Part shown: piece by piece, positions 33,717 to 46,020 of the stretch
Position numbering within the stretch: position 1 is the stretch's first letter
How the letters are laid out: the number at the start of each line of letters is the position of its first letter
Source: Centrapalus pauciflorus
Taxonomy: Eukaryota > Streptophyta > Magnoliopsida > Asterales > Asteraceae
NCBI GenBank assembly: GCA_020465985.1
Contig: JAANYP010000748.1
Coordinates: forward strand, 293,501-357,500
Direction: 5' to 3'
DNA: 64,000 nucleotides
Translations under genes and position numbers: made by a program
Notes under the pieces: generated by a model
Databases searched by the model: none
Seen by the model: the letters and a program-made list of their open reading frames with translations, nothing else
Told to the model about the DNA's origin: nothing

Positions 33717-35723
33717 ACGAATTGTTCTAGCCTGGCCACAGGAGCAAATGTCTCATCATAGTCTTGCCTTATTTCTAATGACATGACCTTGCTCATCCAT
33801 CTTATACCTGAAACCCATTTAGTGCCAATTATAGTTTTACCTTTAGGAGCAGGAACCAGCTTCCATACCATGTTTCTCTCAAACTGATTGAGTTCTTCTT
33901 GCATGGCAGTGATCCAATTGGCATCTTTTAGTGCTTCATCCACCTTCTTTGGCTCCATTAGTGAAACAAAACTAGAGAACATACAAAAGTTCCCTAAGTT
34001 GTCCCACCTTGTTTGTACCCCTTTGTTGATGTCACCAATTATTTGATCATTGGGATGACATCTGACCCACTTAGGATCATTCTTCAATGAGGATTCTCCT
34101 GTGATATTGACATCTTCAGCAGGTCCTGTTGAACAGCTCTCAAGATTTTCAGACACACTGTTGTCTTGAGCCTGTTCACTTGTTGAACATGTCTGTCCAC
34201 TGTCGAACATATCACCAGAGGATTCAGGAAAATCAGCATTGATAGGCTCAGGACATGTAGTTGTAATTAAGTTAGTACATTTATTCACACAGGGTGTATT
34301 GACATAATCATCATCATGCCCATCAAGATTATCAGGTTCCACACTGGATGTAGTGGAAGCTTTTGAGTCCTCTTCACTGTTTGAATGCATGAGATCATCA
34401 AAGTTTAATTCTCCTGAGACTGATTCAGGAACAGCTTTGGTGGAAGCATTTTTGAACTCTTCAAAGGTGACATTGATAGATTCATCTATCACCTTTCTTT
34501 TGTTGTTGTACACTCTGTAGGCTTTGGAGATAGCAGAGTAACCAACAAACACACCTTCATCAGCTTTTGGTTCAAACTTTGCCAGCTGGTCCGTTTGATT
34601 CAGAATGAAGCAGGGACACCCAAACACATGGAAATAACTGACATTTGGCTTTCTCCCTTTGAGCAGCTCATAGGGAGTCTTGTTGAACCTTTTAACCACT
34701 AAGGATCTGTTTTGAGTGAATCAGGCAGTTTTAATAGCTTCAGCCCAGAATGATGAAGGTAAACCAGATGCACACAACATGGTTCTAGCAGCTTCAATGA
34801 GAGTTCGGTTTCTCCTTTCAGCAACTCCATTTTGTTATGGAGTTCTTACAGCTGAAAAGTTTTGAGTGATTCCTTTCTCTTCACAGAAGTCTTCAAGAGT
34901 ACTGTTTCTGAATTCAGTACCATGATCACTTCTGAGCTGCTTAACTTGGGCAGAGTTCAACATTTGCATCTTTTTCACAAATCCAATAATTTCTCTAGCA
35001 GCCTCTCCTTTGCTCTTTAGGTAGATAACCCATGTGTACCTGGAGAACTCATCAACCTTTACTAGAGTGTATTTTCTTCCTCCTAGACTTGGGACATTGA
35101 CATGTCCAAACAAGTCCATATGGATTAAGAAAAGAGGAGTATCAATAGAAAAATTATGCTTGGATTTAAAAGATGATTTCCTCTGCTTGCCTTTCTCAGA
35201 AGCTGTGCAGAGTCTATCCTTAACAAAGGTCATAGAAGGCAAACCTGTCACTAACTCTTTCTTACAGAGTTTGTTGATGTTCTTGAAGTTCAGGTGTGAC
35301 AGCCTTTTGTGCCATAACCAGTTTAGGTCTGCATTTGTTCTTGTGAGAAAACAGGTTTCAGTTGTGGGATCAGCAGATTGCATGTCCATAACATATACAC
35401 CTTTCTTACGTTGAGAGCACAACACAACTTTGCCTTGGGGATCCAATATGTAACCCAGATGCTCATCAAAGTTAACCTTGTAGCCAGCATCACACAGTTG
35501 ACTTATGCTAATAAGGTTATGTCTCAGCCCAACCACATAGGCTACTCTTTTGAACACTGCAGCACCAGCTTTAAGAGTTCCATATCCCTCAGTGGATCCC
35601 TTTACATTATCACCAAAGGTGACTTTTGGCCCTTTTTCAGGCCAGAGATCACTCAACAGGTCCTTACAACCTGTCATGTGTGCAGCCACTGTCCAAGTAC
35701 CAAACCTGGGATGGTTGTTTTTC
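33707..35723 (-). pseudogene. Element K protease, integrase and RT N terminus
   Basis: The protease WYLDSGC motif is present near 35690-35712 but in a frame different from the following sequence, so one frameshift lies just after it. The pre-integrase motif WLWHKRLSHLNF follows. The usual CxxC pair reads CTAS, so one zinc-binding Cys is lost. Core motifs are HMDLFG, RSDHGTEF and the lead-in to the last Glu. In-frame stops are at 34835 (TAA at a Gln codon) and 34700 (TGA at a Cys codon). The integrase C terminus (RFNKTPYELLKGRKPN, FGCPCFIL) and RT start (VDEALKDANWITAMQEEL, GTKWV) follow. A deletion removes about 15 residues of the KARLVAQG region before YDETFAPVARLE. Confidence 0.85.
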
Positions 35724-35790
35724 CTGCAGAGTGACAAGAAGAATATTAGTCATTTTTAGGGGAACTCATCACAGACATGAGTTCTCCTAC
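35724..35790 (-). other. 67 bp intron-like segment between element K gag and pol
   Basis: On the minus strand it starts GTAGGAG after GATGAA and ends TTCTTCTTGTCACTCTGCAG, with a CTAAT branch-like word 25 bp before the end. It contains the stop that closes gag. Its removal would join the gag frame to the protease frame in phase 0. Splicing is inferred and untested. Confidence 0.5.
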
Positions 35791-38497
35791 TTCATCAACA
35801 TTTGTTGATGGACTTGTGATACCAACACTAATATTCCCTATTTGAATGATATCAGTTTGGATACCATTCTCATCGACTAAGATGTTTCCAACACTGTTTT
35901 TGTTAGTAGTATGAGAACTACCATAGTCAGCAGGCCTCATGTCCTTAGCTTCAGGACAGTCTTTGGCCAGATGTGTCTTCATTCCACATTTATAGCATTT
36001 TCTCCTTTTAGCATTTTTGGAAGAAGACCTTTCCGAAACACATTCTGAGTTATTTATGTTGATTCTTTCAGCAGGTTTAGCAAACTCATTACTATTTGAT
36101 GAATCAACAGCTTGAGTGGAAAGTTCAATAGCCACAGCTTTGCCTGTCTCTTCTTTCCTCTTTTTAGGAGGGCAGATGTCAAAGATGGGAAGCTTAATTG
36201 GCTTTTGAACTTCCATACGTTTAGGAAACTCATTCCCAACTTTCTCAGGCTGAGCAATAGCTTTGCCTTTGCCCTTCCTGAGATGTGATTGATGCTGCCT
36301 ATCAACATAATCATTATTTCTGGTTTTGAAAAACTTATTCTTATTTTAAAACAAGTTTACCACTATGATTAGAAAACTTATTTGAAATCACAGCAGGTTT
36401 GCCTTCAACATGAGACTTACCCTTGTTAAAGGCAGACTGCTTACCTTTTGAAAATTTATTTTCAAAATGTTCAGCATTAAAAGGATTAGTATGCCTTTTA
36501 CCATCAGCTTTAGATCCAGAGCCTGTTATGTCAGCAGGCTTGGTGTCCACAGCTGCAGTTTGGACATGTTTTCCTTTCTTTTGCTTGTGTGAATCAGCAG
36601 AGCACTTAGCAAGCTGATTTGATGGAGAACTCATTCCATCAGCAGCTTTTGAGCTAGGTTCACACGAGCTGTCAGTGTTTTGAAGCCTGACAAACCTGTT
36701 TGTTGAGATTAATTTACCATTCACTTTTTGAATAAAAGTGTTTGGAAGCTCACCAAGAGTGGACAAGTCTTCTTTCAGATTATTAACCTCAACAATAGAA
36801 GCTGCTGTGTCAAGATCCCCTCCAAGATGGGCTTGGATTTGTGCAGGGATCTGCTGACTTATGCAATGGCTGACTTTTTGTGCAGATTGGCTCCAAGAGT
36901 CAACTATCTTTCGAAGCTTAGCATGTTTTATATCTGTTTCTCTCTTTTCTTCCAGTAAAAAGGAGTTGATGTGTTTTAATTCATCAAGCTCAGTTTCCAA
37001 CTTATAGAAACTGTCCAGTTTACTGGATTTTGTTTCAAGATCAATTTTAAGCTTAGAGATTTTAGATGATAAAACAGTATGCTTCTCAACAGCAGCTTTC
37101 AGATCAACAAGCATATATTCAAACATTTTAACTTTTTCTTCAGAACTGTAATCCATAAAATTTTGTACCTTATACATCATTGTAGGGTTCCAGTTCTCCA
37201 AGCTGCTGAAGGCTTCAGCTTCAGCCAGATCCTGTTTGTAGTTGCTTGTTGATGGGACATCAGTGTTGGCCATCAGACATTGATTGTCTTCTTCATCTGA
37301 AGATGAATCAGACTCCTCGCAGTCACTAGTCTATGCCATGAGTCCCGTTTGTCGGTTGGAAACCACTGAGTTTTCCAACTTCCTCAGCTTAGCCATGGCC
37401 ATAAGGTACTTAGCCCTATATCCATCATCCCTGTTTGTCTTGTGTGGTTTGGATGACTGACCAACAGCTTTTGACACACAGTCAGCAGCTATATGGCCAG
37501 TTTTGCCACATTTGAAACACTCAGCTTTGGTCTTGTCAAATGCCTTCTTTTTGACAGCATTTGAACTTCCCTGCAGCATGTTTCTTCCAAACCTTTTCTT
37601 GTTGAACCTTTTGACAAGCATGGCTATCATTTGCTCATCATCTAGTTCAGCAAGCTCTGCATTGTCTTCTTCATCAGACATTTCCTCCTTATCATCAGCC
37701 TGTTGATCAGGTTGAGTGAACACATCAACCACCTGATTTCCAGGATGTCTCACACTGGCCACAAAGGCTGCACCTCTCTTAGACATTTCCAAGGCATTTC
37801 TCTTCTGTTGCCTTGACTACTCATCATTCAGTAAGGATCCATACAAGTTAACAAGATCCATACTTCTGATGGTACCTGAATTTCTTAAAATTGTAGAAAA
37901 ATAATTCCATTCTTCAAGCAAGATGTCTAAGAATTTATTCACCAGAGTCAGGCTGTCCTTAGTGATCCCAACAGCTTTGAGATCATTGACAAGAGCAGTA
38001 AACCTGGTGTAGGTTTCTGTGAGAGTCTCCCTTGGTTTTGCAAAAAAGAGTTTATACTGTCTAACAACATTGTTAATCCTGTTGTCCAGTGTGATTGTGG
38101 GTCCATCATAGACGGTACACAAAGTATCCCACATCTCCTTTGCAGTCTTCATCTTCTCAACCTGTTTGAACACATCATCAGCCAGAGAGATAACCAGGTT
38201 ATTCCTGGCCTTTGCATCCAGAGCCACCAATCTTTTGTCTTCATCAGACCATTGAGCTTTAGCTTTCTCAAAGGTTCTGATTTCAGGAGCAGCTCCTTCA
38301 ACCGCTGGAGTTATGGTTGTAACAGAGGTTGGCACATAGGGACCCTCCATTACAATCTCTGGTAGTTGTACATCCAGATTCTCTAAGTAGAGCATCATTC
38401 TGCACTTTCAACCAGAGAAGTTCTGATGATTGAACTTTGGAGGTTTGCCCATTGAACCATTGTCATAGTATGAGGAACTTGCAGCACTGTTGTCCAT
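35791..38497 (-). pseudogene. Element K gag with long coiled-coil extension
   Basis: The start is the ATG at 38497 (MDNSAASSSYYDNGS). A TGA at a Trp codon near 38410 interrupts it, then the UBN2-type gag core follows (KEMWDTLCTVYDG, RINNVVRQYKLFF, ETYTRFTALVNDL) to an in-frame TAG at 37817-37819. A CCHC knuckle (CFKCGKTGHIAADC) lies near 37470-37515, with another TAG at 37331-37333. The coiled-coil segment is at 36750-37150 (LKAAVEKHTVLSSKISKLKI). A frameshift occurs near 36335. A second knuckle (CYKCGMKTHLAKDC) is at about 35955-36000. Two separated knuckles flanking a coiled coil are unusual for a copia gag. It would form the particle shell and bind RNA. Confidence 0.85.
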
Positions 38498-38545
38498 GGA
38501 AACTTTGGGAGAATGAGAGATCTAGAATGACACACACTCTAAACT

Positions 38546-38557
38546 GCTCTGATACTA
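38546..38557 (-). promoter_or_regulatory. Element K primer binding site
   Basis: TAGTATCAGAGC on the minus strand, two bases inside the 5' LTR end. It matches the initiator-Met tRNA primer site except for one base (TGG to TAG). Confidence 0.8.
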
Positions 38558-38559
38558 GT

Positions 38560-39667
38560 TGTAGGTCCCAAAAGATATCCCAAGTATACAGCCTTAAGCT
38601 GTAGGGGGGGGGGTGAATACAGCTATTTTAAAACTACACACAATTTTCTCAATGTTTGTATGTATTATCAACAAATGTTAATTACAAACGAGCTTGAATG
38701 CGGAAAGGTTCAAGCTGAGATGACAGATACAACAGTATGTTTAACTAGTCTAAGACAGACTTAAACTAATTACAATGAATACACTCACTAAGAATCACTC
38801 ACTGTGTTTACAAGACTCAGAGGAACATCTTGGATAAGAACAGCTTAGACACAAAGCAGTGTTTTATCCAAACAGACTTGCATGCATGAAAGACACACTT
38901 GAATGCACGTTCACTCTTGGGTTCAGCACTTAGCTTTTTGGCTTAACCTTTCAATCCTTGGAAGTTTCTTTTTATACTCACTCAGAGGATCTAAGTGAAG
39001 CTTCTTCATTAGACGAAAGGAAAAAGGGAAAGTCTTGTTGAAAAGACAACATAAACTTTTCTGCACATTCTGAAAAGCAGACTTGTCTTCATGTGGGCAG
39101 AACTTTTGTCTTTTCACTTTGTCTACTGTTGCATTAGCTTTAACTAAATTAGGAATGTCAACTTTGCGTCTTTCTTCCTTTGTTAAGGCCTATTTTGATA
39201 TAAGAAAAAGGTCTGTCACCCTTTTTCAAATATCCTTTTGTCTTCATGTAACAGAATAGCGTGGGCAGGCTGTGCAGTTCTGATTTCCACTTTGTCTTCG
39301 ACTTTGTAAACTGATCTTTTAGCCAAAAACAATACATGAGGACTTGGAAACATATTCCAAAGAGTGTTTAGCCTATTCATAAAGAACAGGTTCTGTTTAC
39401 AAAGAACAGAACACTTGTAACTGCCCAAGCTGCTCATCAGTGTAGAGCAGTGTAGACAGTTTCTGCCCAGCCTGTTCAGCAGACTGAACAGCTTGGACAA
39501 ACTGTCTTTGTTGCAACGAATGCAACACATAGAACAGCTTTGGCTGATATTGCAAATCACTTAAACGGTTTCAATAAGGCATAAACAGGCCTTAAATTAT
39601 ACTTTTGATTAAGAATCTCCCCCTCAGATGAAGAACAGGTTTGACTGAGGCCTTTTTATTCCTAACA
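38560..39667 (-). repeat. Element K 5' LTR (1108 bp)
   Basis: Pairs with 26134-27267. It has a 10 bp G run at 38604-38613, the same hairpin words with some changes, and a roughly 25 bp deletion near 39603 relative to the other LTR. The downstream flank is GCTCC. Confidence 0.9.
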
Positions 39668-40697
39668 GCTCCCTTAATGGTTGACTTTGGAGTCCTACCA
39701 GTAATACTTTAATATTATTGTCTGGATTCCCGATGCTTTAAACAATGTAACACAGATTTTTCTAATTTCTTAATAAATGTCATATTTCTTTATCTGTAGG
39801 AATCACTTTGTTTTCCCTGATGTGTCTAACATGTTTGTTATATTTACAGGTTACAAATGGCTTCCCAAACACCCACCCATCAATCAAACTCCTCTGACTC
39901 TCATTCATCATCAAAACATACCCTAGTTTCTAAACCAATCAAGTCTGCTTCAGTTTCTAAACCAACACCATCATCTCCCATTCCTGACACCAAATTGTTG
40001 AAACTTAAACATTGCCTGAATCTTCTGGACAACAATCATCGTTTTGATCCAAAAACCATCAAAGTAAGCCTTCCAGTGATTGTTAAAATTCAAAAAGGTC
40101 ACCAATTATAGAATACCATCAAGTTTGTTCCTGATCCCGTTGATCATCACTTCAAAGTGACAATACACCAATACAAAGCAAAGATCACCTTGGCTAGACT
40201 CCGTCATAACTTGTTTCTACCAAGATGGATTGATAGAGTTAATTTCCCAGATTTCGCAGACTTTGTTTCAGATGAACAACTTTGTCGAGACCTCATAAGT
40301 CTGGGGTATACGAAGCCATTTACGAAGAGTTCAATGTTTCACCGCAAAGGATTAAATGGTGAATGGTATACTCTATTTGGAATTTTGAATAGATGTATGG
40401 CGTCCAAACATACCGGAATTGATCGTGAAAGTCTTCATTGTCTAAGACTATTCTATAGAGTCGCATACAACAAACGTTACGACTTCGCGCAATGTATCTT
40501 GGAAGATTTAAAGGTGGTGGTGCTTACAAAGACAACAAACCGTGCAAGAAAGTTTGTCCCTTTCGAACGGTTCATTCAGATTTTAATCAGAGGAATCTTA
40601 AGGGCAAATGAGAAGATCCCGAAGAGGGCACACTCTCAAAAATGCCCATAATACGTAATGATGAGTCTGCATAGAGTTCAAGATGATCCTGACGGGC
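39668..40697 (+). pseudogene. Element I third ORF (coding 39857-40651) and end of its leader
   Basis: Leader 39668-39856 ends TTGTTATATTTACAG|GTTACAA just before the ATG at 39857 (context ACAAATGGC). The first 84 codons are Ser/Thr/Lys-rich and stop at a TAG/TAA near 40109. The frame then resumes at 40157-40651 with FVSDEQLCRDLISLGY, WYTLFGILNRCMASKHTGID, YRVAYNKRYDFAQCILEDL and FVPFERFIQILIRGIL. These match in order the N-terminal domain of K's third ORF (SFDQLSRDEIPIVLQLVDG, MAKWIFQNL, RYPRFLSLIL). It is therefore a shorter, decayed version of the SIRE-type extra ORF. It stops 46 bp before element L. Confidence 0.65.
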
Positions 40698-41803
40698 TGT
40701 CGTTGTGACCCGCAGATTTAGTCCTTATATCCACTATTAGGTAGAGAAGTAAGGGTCGAATCCATAGGGAGTGTGGTCGTAATTAGGATTAGGTTAATAG
40801 CCTTATAAGTTTATTGAAAGCACTTAAATTGTGAATTTGTGGATTTGAATGATTTGTTTAGAGTAATGATTTGCTATCGCATTGTAACTAAAATTAATTG
40901 CATAATAACTAACGTAGTAGATAAACAATCAAGAGACGAATAAGCATTCATGGGATCACCATGACATAAGTATTACTCACTATAATTTCATGCAACAATC
41001 ACATAACATAATCAATTGCGCGACTAAATTAATCAAACATGTTTTAACAATAACTCTCGGCATAGCGTATGAAATATTAATACTTGTCTTAATCCCTAAG
41101 CTAATGGATTCGGCACAAATAATAGTACCACGATAAACTATCTTGCTTTTACCAATCAAAACATACAATCATAATCATAGCTGAATGCTTATCATTTGCA
41201 TACACCTAATAGATCTCATTTAATACAAATACATCAAAGCATGAGAAATTAAAATAGAATAAACTTAGCCGTAGATCCTCCGCAAACGGCTAATGGGATT
41301 AGCCGTTTATCGTATGCTCTTCACAATCGTATATCTGAGTCATTGAGTAGCTTGTGAATCACCGTCTTCGTTCTCGTATGGTAGATCCACTCCGGCAGGG
41401 CTTCGACACACTTTCACACACGTCGGGAATCTCTCCAAGGCTGCCCCTCGACTTGTATTTATAGGGAGGTCGAGATTAGGGTTCCACAGGCTGTAAGATG
41501 CATTTTTGCGCTGATCTAGCACTAGCCAGGCACAGGCCTGCGCCCCCTATGCCCGGATGCGGCTAGGGTTTAGCTGGCATGCGCTAGAACGTATCTAGAC
41601 AGTTGGGAGTCTTTGTGGGGCGCAGGGTGGAGCAGGCCTGCGCTCCCTTCGGCTCGGTTTGCTCTGAATTCTCTCGAATTGCTTCTTTTTAATATCTTGG
41701 CCTTGAAACACAAACTTGAAGTAATAATATGGATTTTACGAAGTATCGGTGCTTAAAATGATTATAAAACGACTCTAAAACCATATAAATTATAGACTCA
41801 TCA
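40698..41803 (-). repeat. Element L 3' LTR (1106 bp)
   Basis: On the minus strand it reads TGATGAGTC...CACAACGACA. The start abuts AAGTTGGGGAGATT, a typical gypsy polypurine tract. Two CAGGCCTGCGCCCC-like GC-rich words occur near 41532-41550 and 41625-41650, and one occurs in element M at 46590-46610. Confidence 0.7.
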
Positions 41804-42631
41804 AATCTCCCCAACTTAACTCTTGGTCGTCCCCGAACAAGCTTTTGGAATCAGAATTAACTATGTAACGGGCATGTATTAGTAGTGACTCTAGGGATTT
41901 TATGTTAAGCTAGCCTTCGCACTAATGCATTAAAATTCTACACATGTAAATTGAAGACATTTTCAGTTAAAATGTACTTCCCTTAGAATTTATATAATAT
42001 ATCTCACTCTTGGAAATACCTTTTTAGCTCAAGGTTACGTTACTTAAAACATGTGGGTCTTTCGCCCATCTTTTCCTCTTTGCATGTTTATGACAAATTT
42101 TTTCTTTTTAATACCATGCTTCTATCTATTTACTTTTCAAACTAGATTAGCTAGAACGGTCAACCACTCCCAAATCAATCGATTTTAGGGGGTTAGGCAT
42201 GAATGGTACCCTTACGGACTTAGTTTCCCGAACCATATAGACCCATTAACTCACTTTCGAGGCTAAAACATGATTAAGTTCTTCCCCTTATTGCATGGGT
42301 TTCCAAAATATTTTGACACATTACTTATATTTAAGCCCAAATAAATTTTAACGTACTTGAATTCATTTTACATGGCAAAAGTTCTAATTGTTACTACGGC
42401 TCTTTTCTTAATTATAAAATATCATGTCAACACTATCCAATTTCCTCGTACATGTATTTTCTATTTATAATCATGTTCCACGGCCTGATCGGCAAACAAG
42501 ACTCGATTGAGGAAGAAATGACAAACTATATAAACATTATAAACTCTAAATAGGACTCGGCTAAGAACTAAAAATAAATGAAAATAAAATAAAAGACAGA
42601 AAAGCAAAGAATGCGAAAGGAAAGTACCCGA
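41804..42631 (-). promoter_or_regulatory. Element L polypurine tract (41804-41817) and 3' noncoding region
   Basis: The tract AAGTTGGGGAGATT lies next to the LTR on the minus strand, with a GGGGACGACCAAGAGT lead-in like other Athila/Tat elements. The remaining 0.8 kb is AT-rich without a coding signal. Confidence 0.65.
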
Positions 42632-44129
42632 TCAATCAAATGGAGGAGGCGTCGGAGAAGGACCGAAGACGGTGTTGAAGAAGTCGGTATACGGGTTCTG
42701 GCTGATGGTGAACTGTGTAGTCGGCGGAACCAAGTGAGGAGGCATCGAGTCTGGGAGGTCCTGCCTGCCATGCGCCGTATAGCGCTGATAAGTATCTACA
42801 GCAGGGTTGTAGGCTTGGTGATTGGGCATCGTGTAATCCTCATAAGACTTATATGGCATACCGGATACGGATTCCTCGTGATGTCGGACTCCCTCCCAAT
42901 ATGCCCAGTCATGGTGCTGGTAATAGGCATTTTGGTATGCCAGGTCTTTCTGCCCGTCCTGCAACTGATCTAACCGACCTGCCAAATGATCGACCATATC
43001 ATAAATATGGGTCATACGCCCATTCATCTCATCTCATATTTGGGTCACATCCTCTCGAAACTCACCCTGAACCGCTGCTATATCCTCTATCCGCCTCATC
43101 ATGCGGTCAAAGTCAAAATCGTCGTTACCTCGACTGCGCGAGGTAGACGCACCTAGGTTTGGCTCAGCATGCCGAACTCCCACCTCATTAGCGGCCTTCT
43201 CCTCTCTCTCTCTCTATTTCTATCTCCTCTCATCCTCTGTGTAGTCCTCGATATACGACTCATTTGTCTCTTTGTCGAATATCTCAAACCCTTCGTCAAT
43301 TTCCTTAAAAATCAAGGTAGGGAACATGACGGCCGTGATGAACGTCACCGAAATGGCAAAAAATAGGGAATCGGGCGAAAGTGAACCCGTCCTCTCAAGG
43401 AATTTGGAGATCAACCAAGCATGGGGGATGATCGTCCTCTCTCTAGTATTGTACATAGCCCATAAATCATTCATAATTGTCCACACAAAGGACAGTCTGG
43501 GCTTACCCTTTAGGAGGGCGTGAAGGACCGTGATATCCCTATGCCTGACCTTAGTCAGGTCACTATCACGAGGCAAGACGTTGTTCACAACAATCTTGTG
43601 AAGCATATTACACCTCGGAGACAAAGCCTTTCGGCTGTAGGAAGTGGAGGACTCAGACTCCAAAATGGATGGAATAAAAACTCTATTTACCTGCTTTGCC
43701 ACTCCCTGACCAAGTCATGTCAGTAAAGGCCAACTGGGCCTCATTCCTATACTCGTACCCCTGCTGGTTAGACCCCACGTAGCCTACCCCCGTATCTATA
43801 TTAAATAATTGGCGAAGGATTTGCGCAACCATCGCCACGTCCCTACCATGGACGTTACCTATCAGCTTAAAGTCGTTCGGCGAACGACCTGTCTCCCTCC
43901 GTAGGGTAGACATCCACTCAACTACATCGCCCTGATAAATATCATGGCCGCCTAACTCAAGCAAACTTTCCCACCCCAAATAGTCAAAAAGGTATGGGAT
44001 CCCATAATCCTCAAAATCGCTCCTCTTAACCCTCTTTTCAGCTAACACCTTATTGGAATATTTTTTATACAAAAATTGATGTGTTCTAATGTGTTCGGGT
44101 GTTGGGATAATAAAAGGTTCGGAGACCAA
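42632..44129 (-). pseudogene. Element L env-position ORF (Athila type), decayed
   Basis: Pieces in two frames. The first, 43683-44129, has RTHQFLYKKYSNKVL, FDYLGWESLLEL and FKLIGNVHGRD. After a frameshift, 43220-43702 has the LHKIVVNNVLPRDSDLTKV and DITVLHALLKGK motif that marks this class of ORF. Stops near 43220 and 43040 separate the C-terminal part (42632-43027), which begins with a coiled-coil-like MNGRMTHIYDMVDHLAGRLD and ends Pro-rich. No membrane span or signal peptide is evident, so envelope function is not supported. Such ORFs are known downstream of pol in Athila-like elements, and their role is unclear. Confidence 0.6.
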
Positions 44130-44431
44130 TCTATCGAAACGTTAACATTTTGGGTCCTTTGTCTCGTTCTCATTGACATCTACAATTTGTGCCAACCAAC
44201 CACAATGTGTATGAGATAAATTAAATAATGTAACCTATAATTGCAATTTGCACAGTTGCGCTCACTTAAAAGATGCATTTATATATATACTCTTTTACGC
44301 TCTATTTTACATTCTATATATATAGTCTATAATTTGCCATTATTTTAAGCACTAAACATATATCATGTTTCAATAAAAAACATTTGGCACATAAAATTAA
44401 TTTTTAAACTAATCACCCAAGTTTTATAGTT

Positions 44432-46020
44432 GAGTTATTTACAAATATGGTCCCTGTAGTATGTCCTAAAAATTGGATTTGGTCCCTGAACTTTTAATTT
44501 ATCAGAAACGGTCATTATTTTCACTGTTTGTTTGCAATTTTAGTCCATCAACTTATTAACTTTTCTAATATGACCAAATTACCCTTATTTTAGTGCAAAC
44601 CATAGGGAACATTTCTGCAATCAATATTTTAACTTTTTTTATTCTTATTTAAATAATTATTTTTTAGTGTTACTTGACCTTAATAAGCTACCAAAAAAAA
44701 GAATTATTTAATTATTTATGTTGGTTCATAAATGATTTAAATTTTAAGTTATTGATTTAATCGGATTAAAAAGTCAATATGAATCTCAAACATGTTACAC
44801 GACCTAAAATTTTAAATTGTTTTAGTGCAATTAAAAATTAAAATGATAAAACAATTGATACGTTAAATAAATAAATTTGACTTGTCTTAGACCCTTTGGA
44901 AGTTTTTTTTAATTCGGTCGAGTTAGATGTTAAAATTTTATTTATTTAATTTCTTCAATTATTTTTCCGCGAAGAGAAAAGATATAAATTAAAAGGAGTT
45001 TTGATTATACACACACATATGATTAAAATGTTTAATCGTCTTGACTCCAATAAATAAGTTAATCATTGAAATTAGTTTTTCCGACCTAAATTATGAATGT
45101 TTTTTTTTCTAAAAGATTAATTGAAAACAAAGTATTAGGTTTAAGTTTTTCAACAATGACATGATCTCTTGATTTGATCAGAGCTTTTGAGATAAGTTTC
45201 TTAATCGGAAGGATGTTGATATTAATCTTGTTATAAAGGTTTAATCGTTAAACTCATATCACTTTATTAAAATAAGTTTTAATAAAACGTTTTAATTATT
45301 AAATGATTATAAGTTTTGAAAGGTTTAAAATTTGATTGTTTGAAATGATTTAAATAATAAAAATGTTGGTTCATAAATACGTTTTTGACAATTAAAAGAG
45401 TTTAATGTGTTAAGGTATTTTTAAATATAAATGCTTTTTCTTAAAAAAAATATAATAGTTTAATGTGTCAAAACTATGAATTTGGTTCATAAAAAATAAA
45501 CTATAGTTAATTACATAAATGGTCTTTATGGGTTGACCAACATAAATATTTTTTATTCTAAATGTATGAAGCAACATAAAAAAATACAGTGTCAAAATAT
45601 TTTATTTATGAAACCTCTAAAAAAAACAATTTCTAAAATAAATGATTTTTTTATTATAAATTTTGAGAGCTTTACACTTTAAATAAATTTAATTTAGGCT
45701 AAAAAATATTTAAATCATTTATTAACCAACATAAATAAAACAAATCTATTCTTTTATATAATTCATTAAAGTTAATTAATACTAAAAAATAAAATATTTA
45801 ATTAAGAGTAAAAAAGAGTTAAAAGAATTAATTGCATAAATGATCCATATGGTTTGCATCAAAATAAGGGTAAAATTGGTCATATTAGAAGAGTTAATAT
45901 GTAGAGGGACCAAAATTGCAAACAAGCAGTGAAAATAATGACCGTTCTGCAAAATTGAAAGTTCATGGACCAAATCCAATTTTTAGAGCATACCACAGTG
46001 ACCATTTTTGTAATTAACTC
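44432..46020. mobile_element. Non-autonomous Mutator-like DNA transposon (1589 bp)
   Basis: The ends are long inverted repeats: GAGTTATTTACAAATATGG at the left and its complement-like GAGTTAATTACAAAAATGG reading in from the right. They match for about 200 bp (44432-44640 against 45835-46020) and more weakly to about 300 bp. The flanks TTTATAGTT (44423-44431) and TTTATAATT (46021-46029) are a 9 bp target duplication with one mismatch, typical of MULEs. The interior has only short AT-rich frames and no transposase, so mobility would need a transposase in trans. Confidence 0.8.

Larger units (their letters stand above)
26134..39667 (-). mobile_element. Element K: long SIRE-like Ty1/copia (13.5 kb)
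   Basis: Both LTRs are present (26134-27267 and 38560-39667), with TG/CA ends and close similarity. Flanks are GGTCC and GCTCC, a 5 bp duplication with one mismatch. The primer site, gag, protease, integrase, RT, RNase H, a long third ORF and a polypurine tract follow in the expected minus-strand order. Its gag and pol have a few stops and frameshifts, so it is recently dead. It is inserted in the third-ORF leader of element I. Confidence 0.9.
15112..40697 (+). mobile_element. Element I: large SIRE/Maximus-like Ty1/copia, split by J and K
   Basis: Plus-strand copia pieces are 15112-18851 (gag end, protease, integrase, most of RT), 24340-26133 (RNase H, polypurine repeats, third-ORF leader) and 39668-40697 (third ORF). 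J and K fill the gaps. The 5' part is lost where F lies and no 3' LTR is seen before element L starts. The order gag-PR-INT-RT-RH defines Ty1/copia. The gag coiled coil, repeated GGGGGAG tracts and third ORF are features of the SIRE lineage. Confidence 0.8.
40698..44159 (-). mobile_element. Element L: Athila-like Ty3/gypsy fragment (3' LTR and env-position ORF)
   Basis: Minus-strand fragment with 3' LTR 40698-41803, polypurine tract, about 0.8 kb of noncoding sequence and a decayed ORF of the type found after pol in Athila-like elements. No RT or integrase is present. It lies directly after element I's third ORF. Its right end is uncertain; similarity fades near 44150. Confidence 0.6.

Noticed and set aside
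35680..35730. Loss of the catalytic DSG in element K protease
   Set aside because: The apparent loss came from reading the downstream frame. WYLDSGC is present in another frame, followed by a frameshift.
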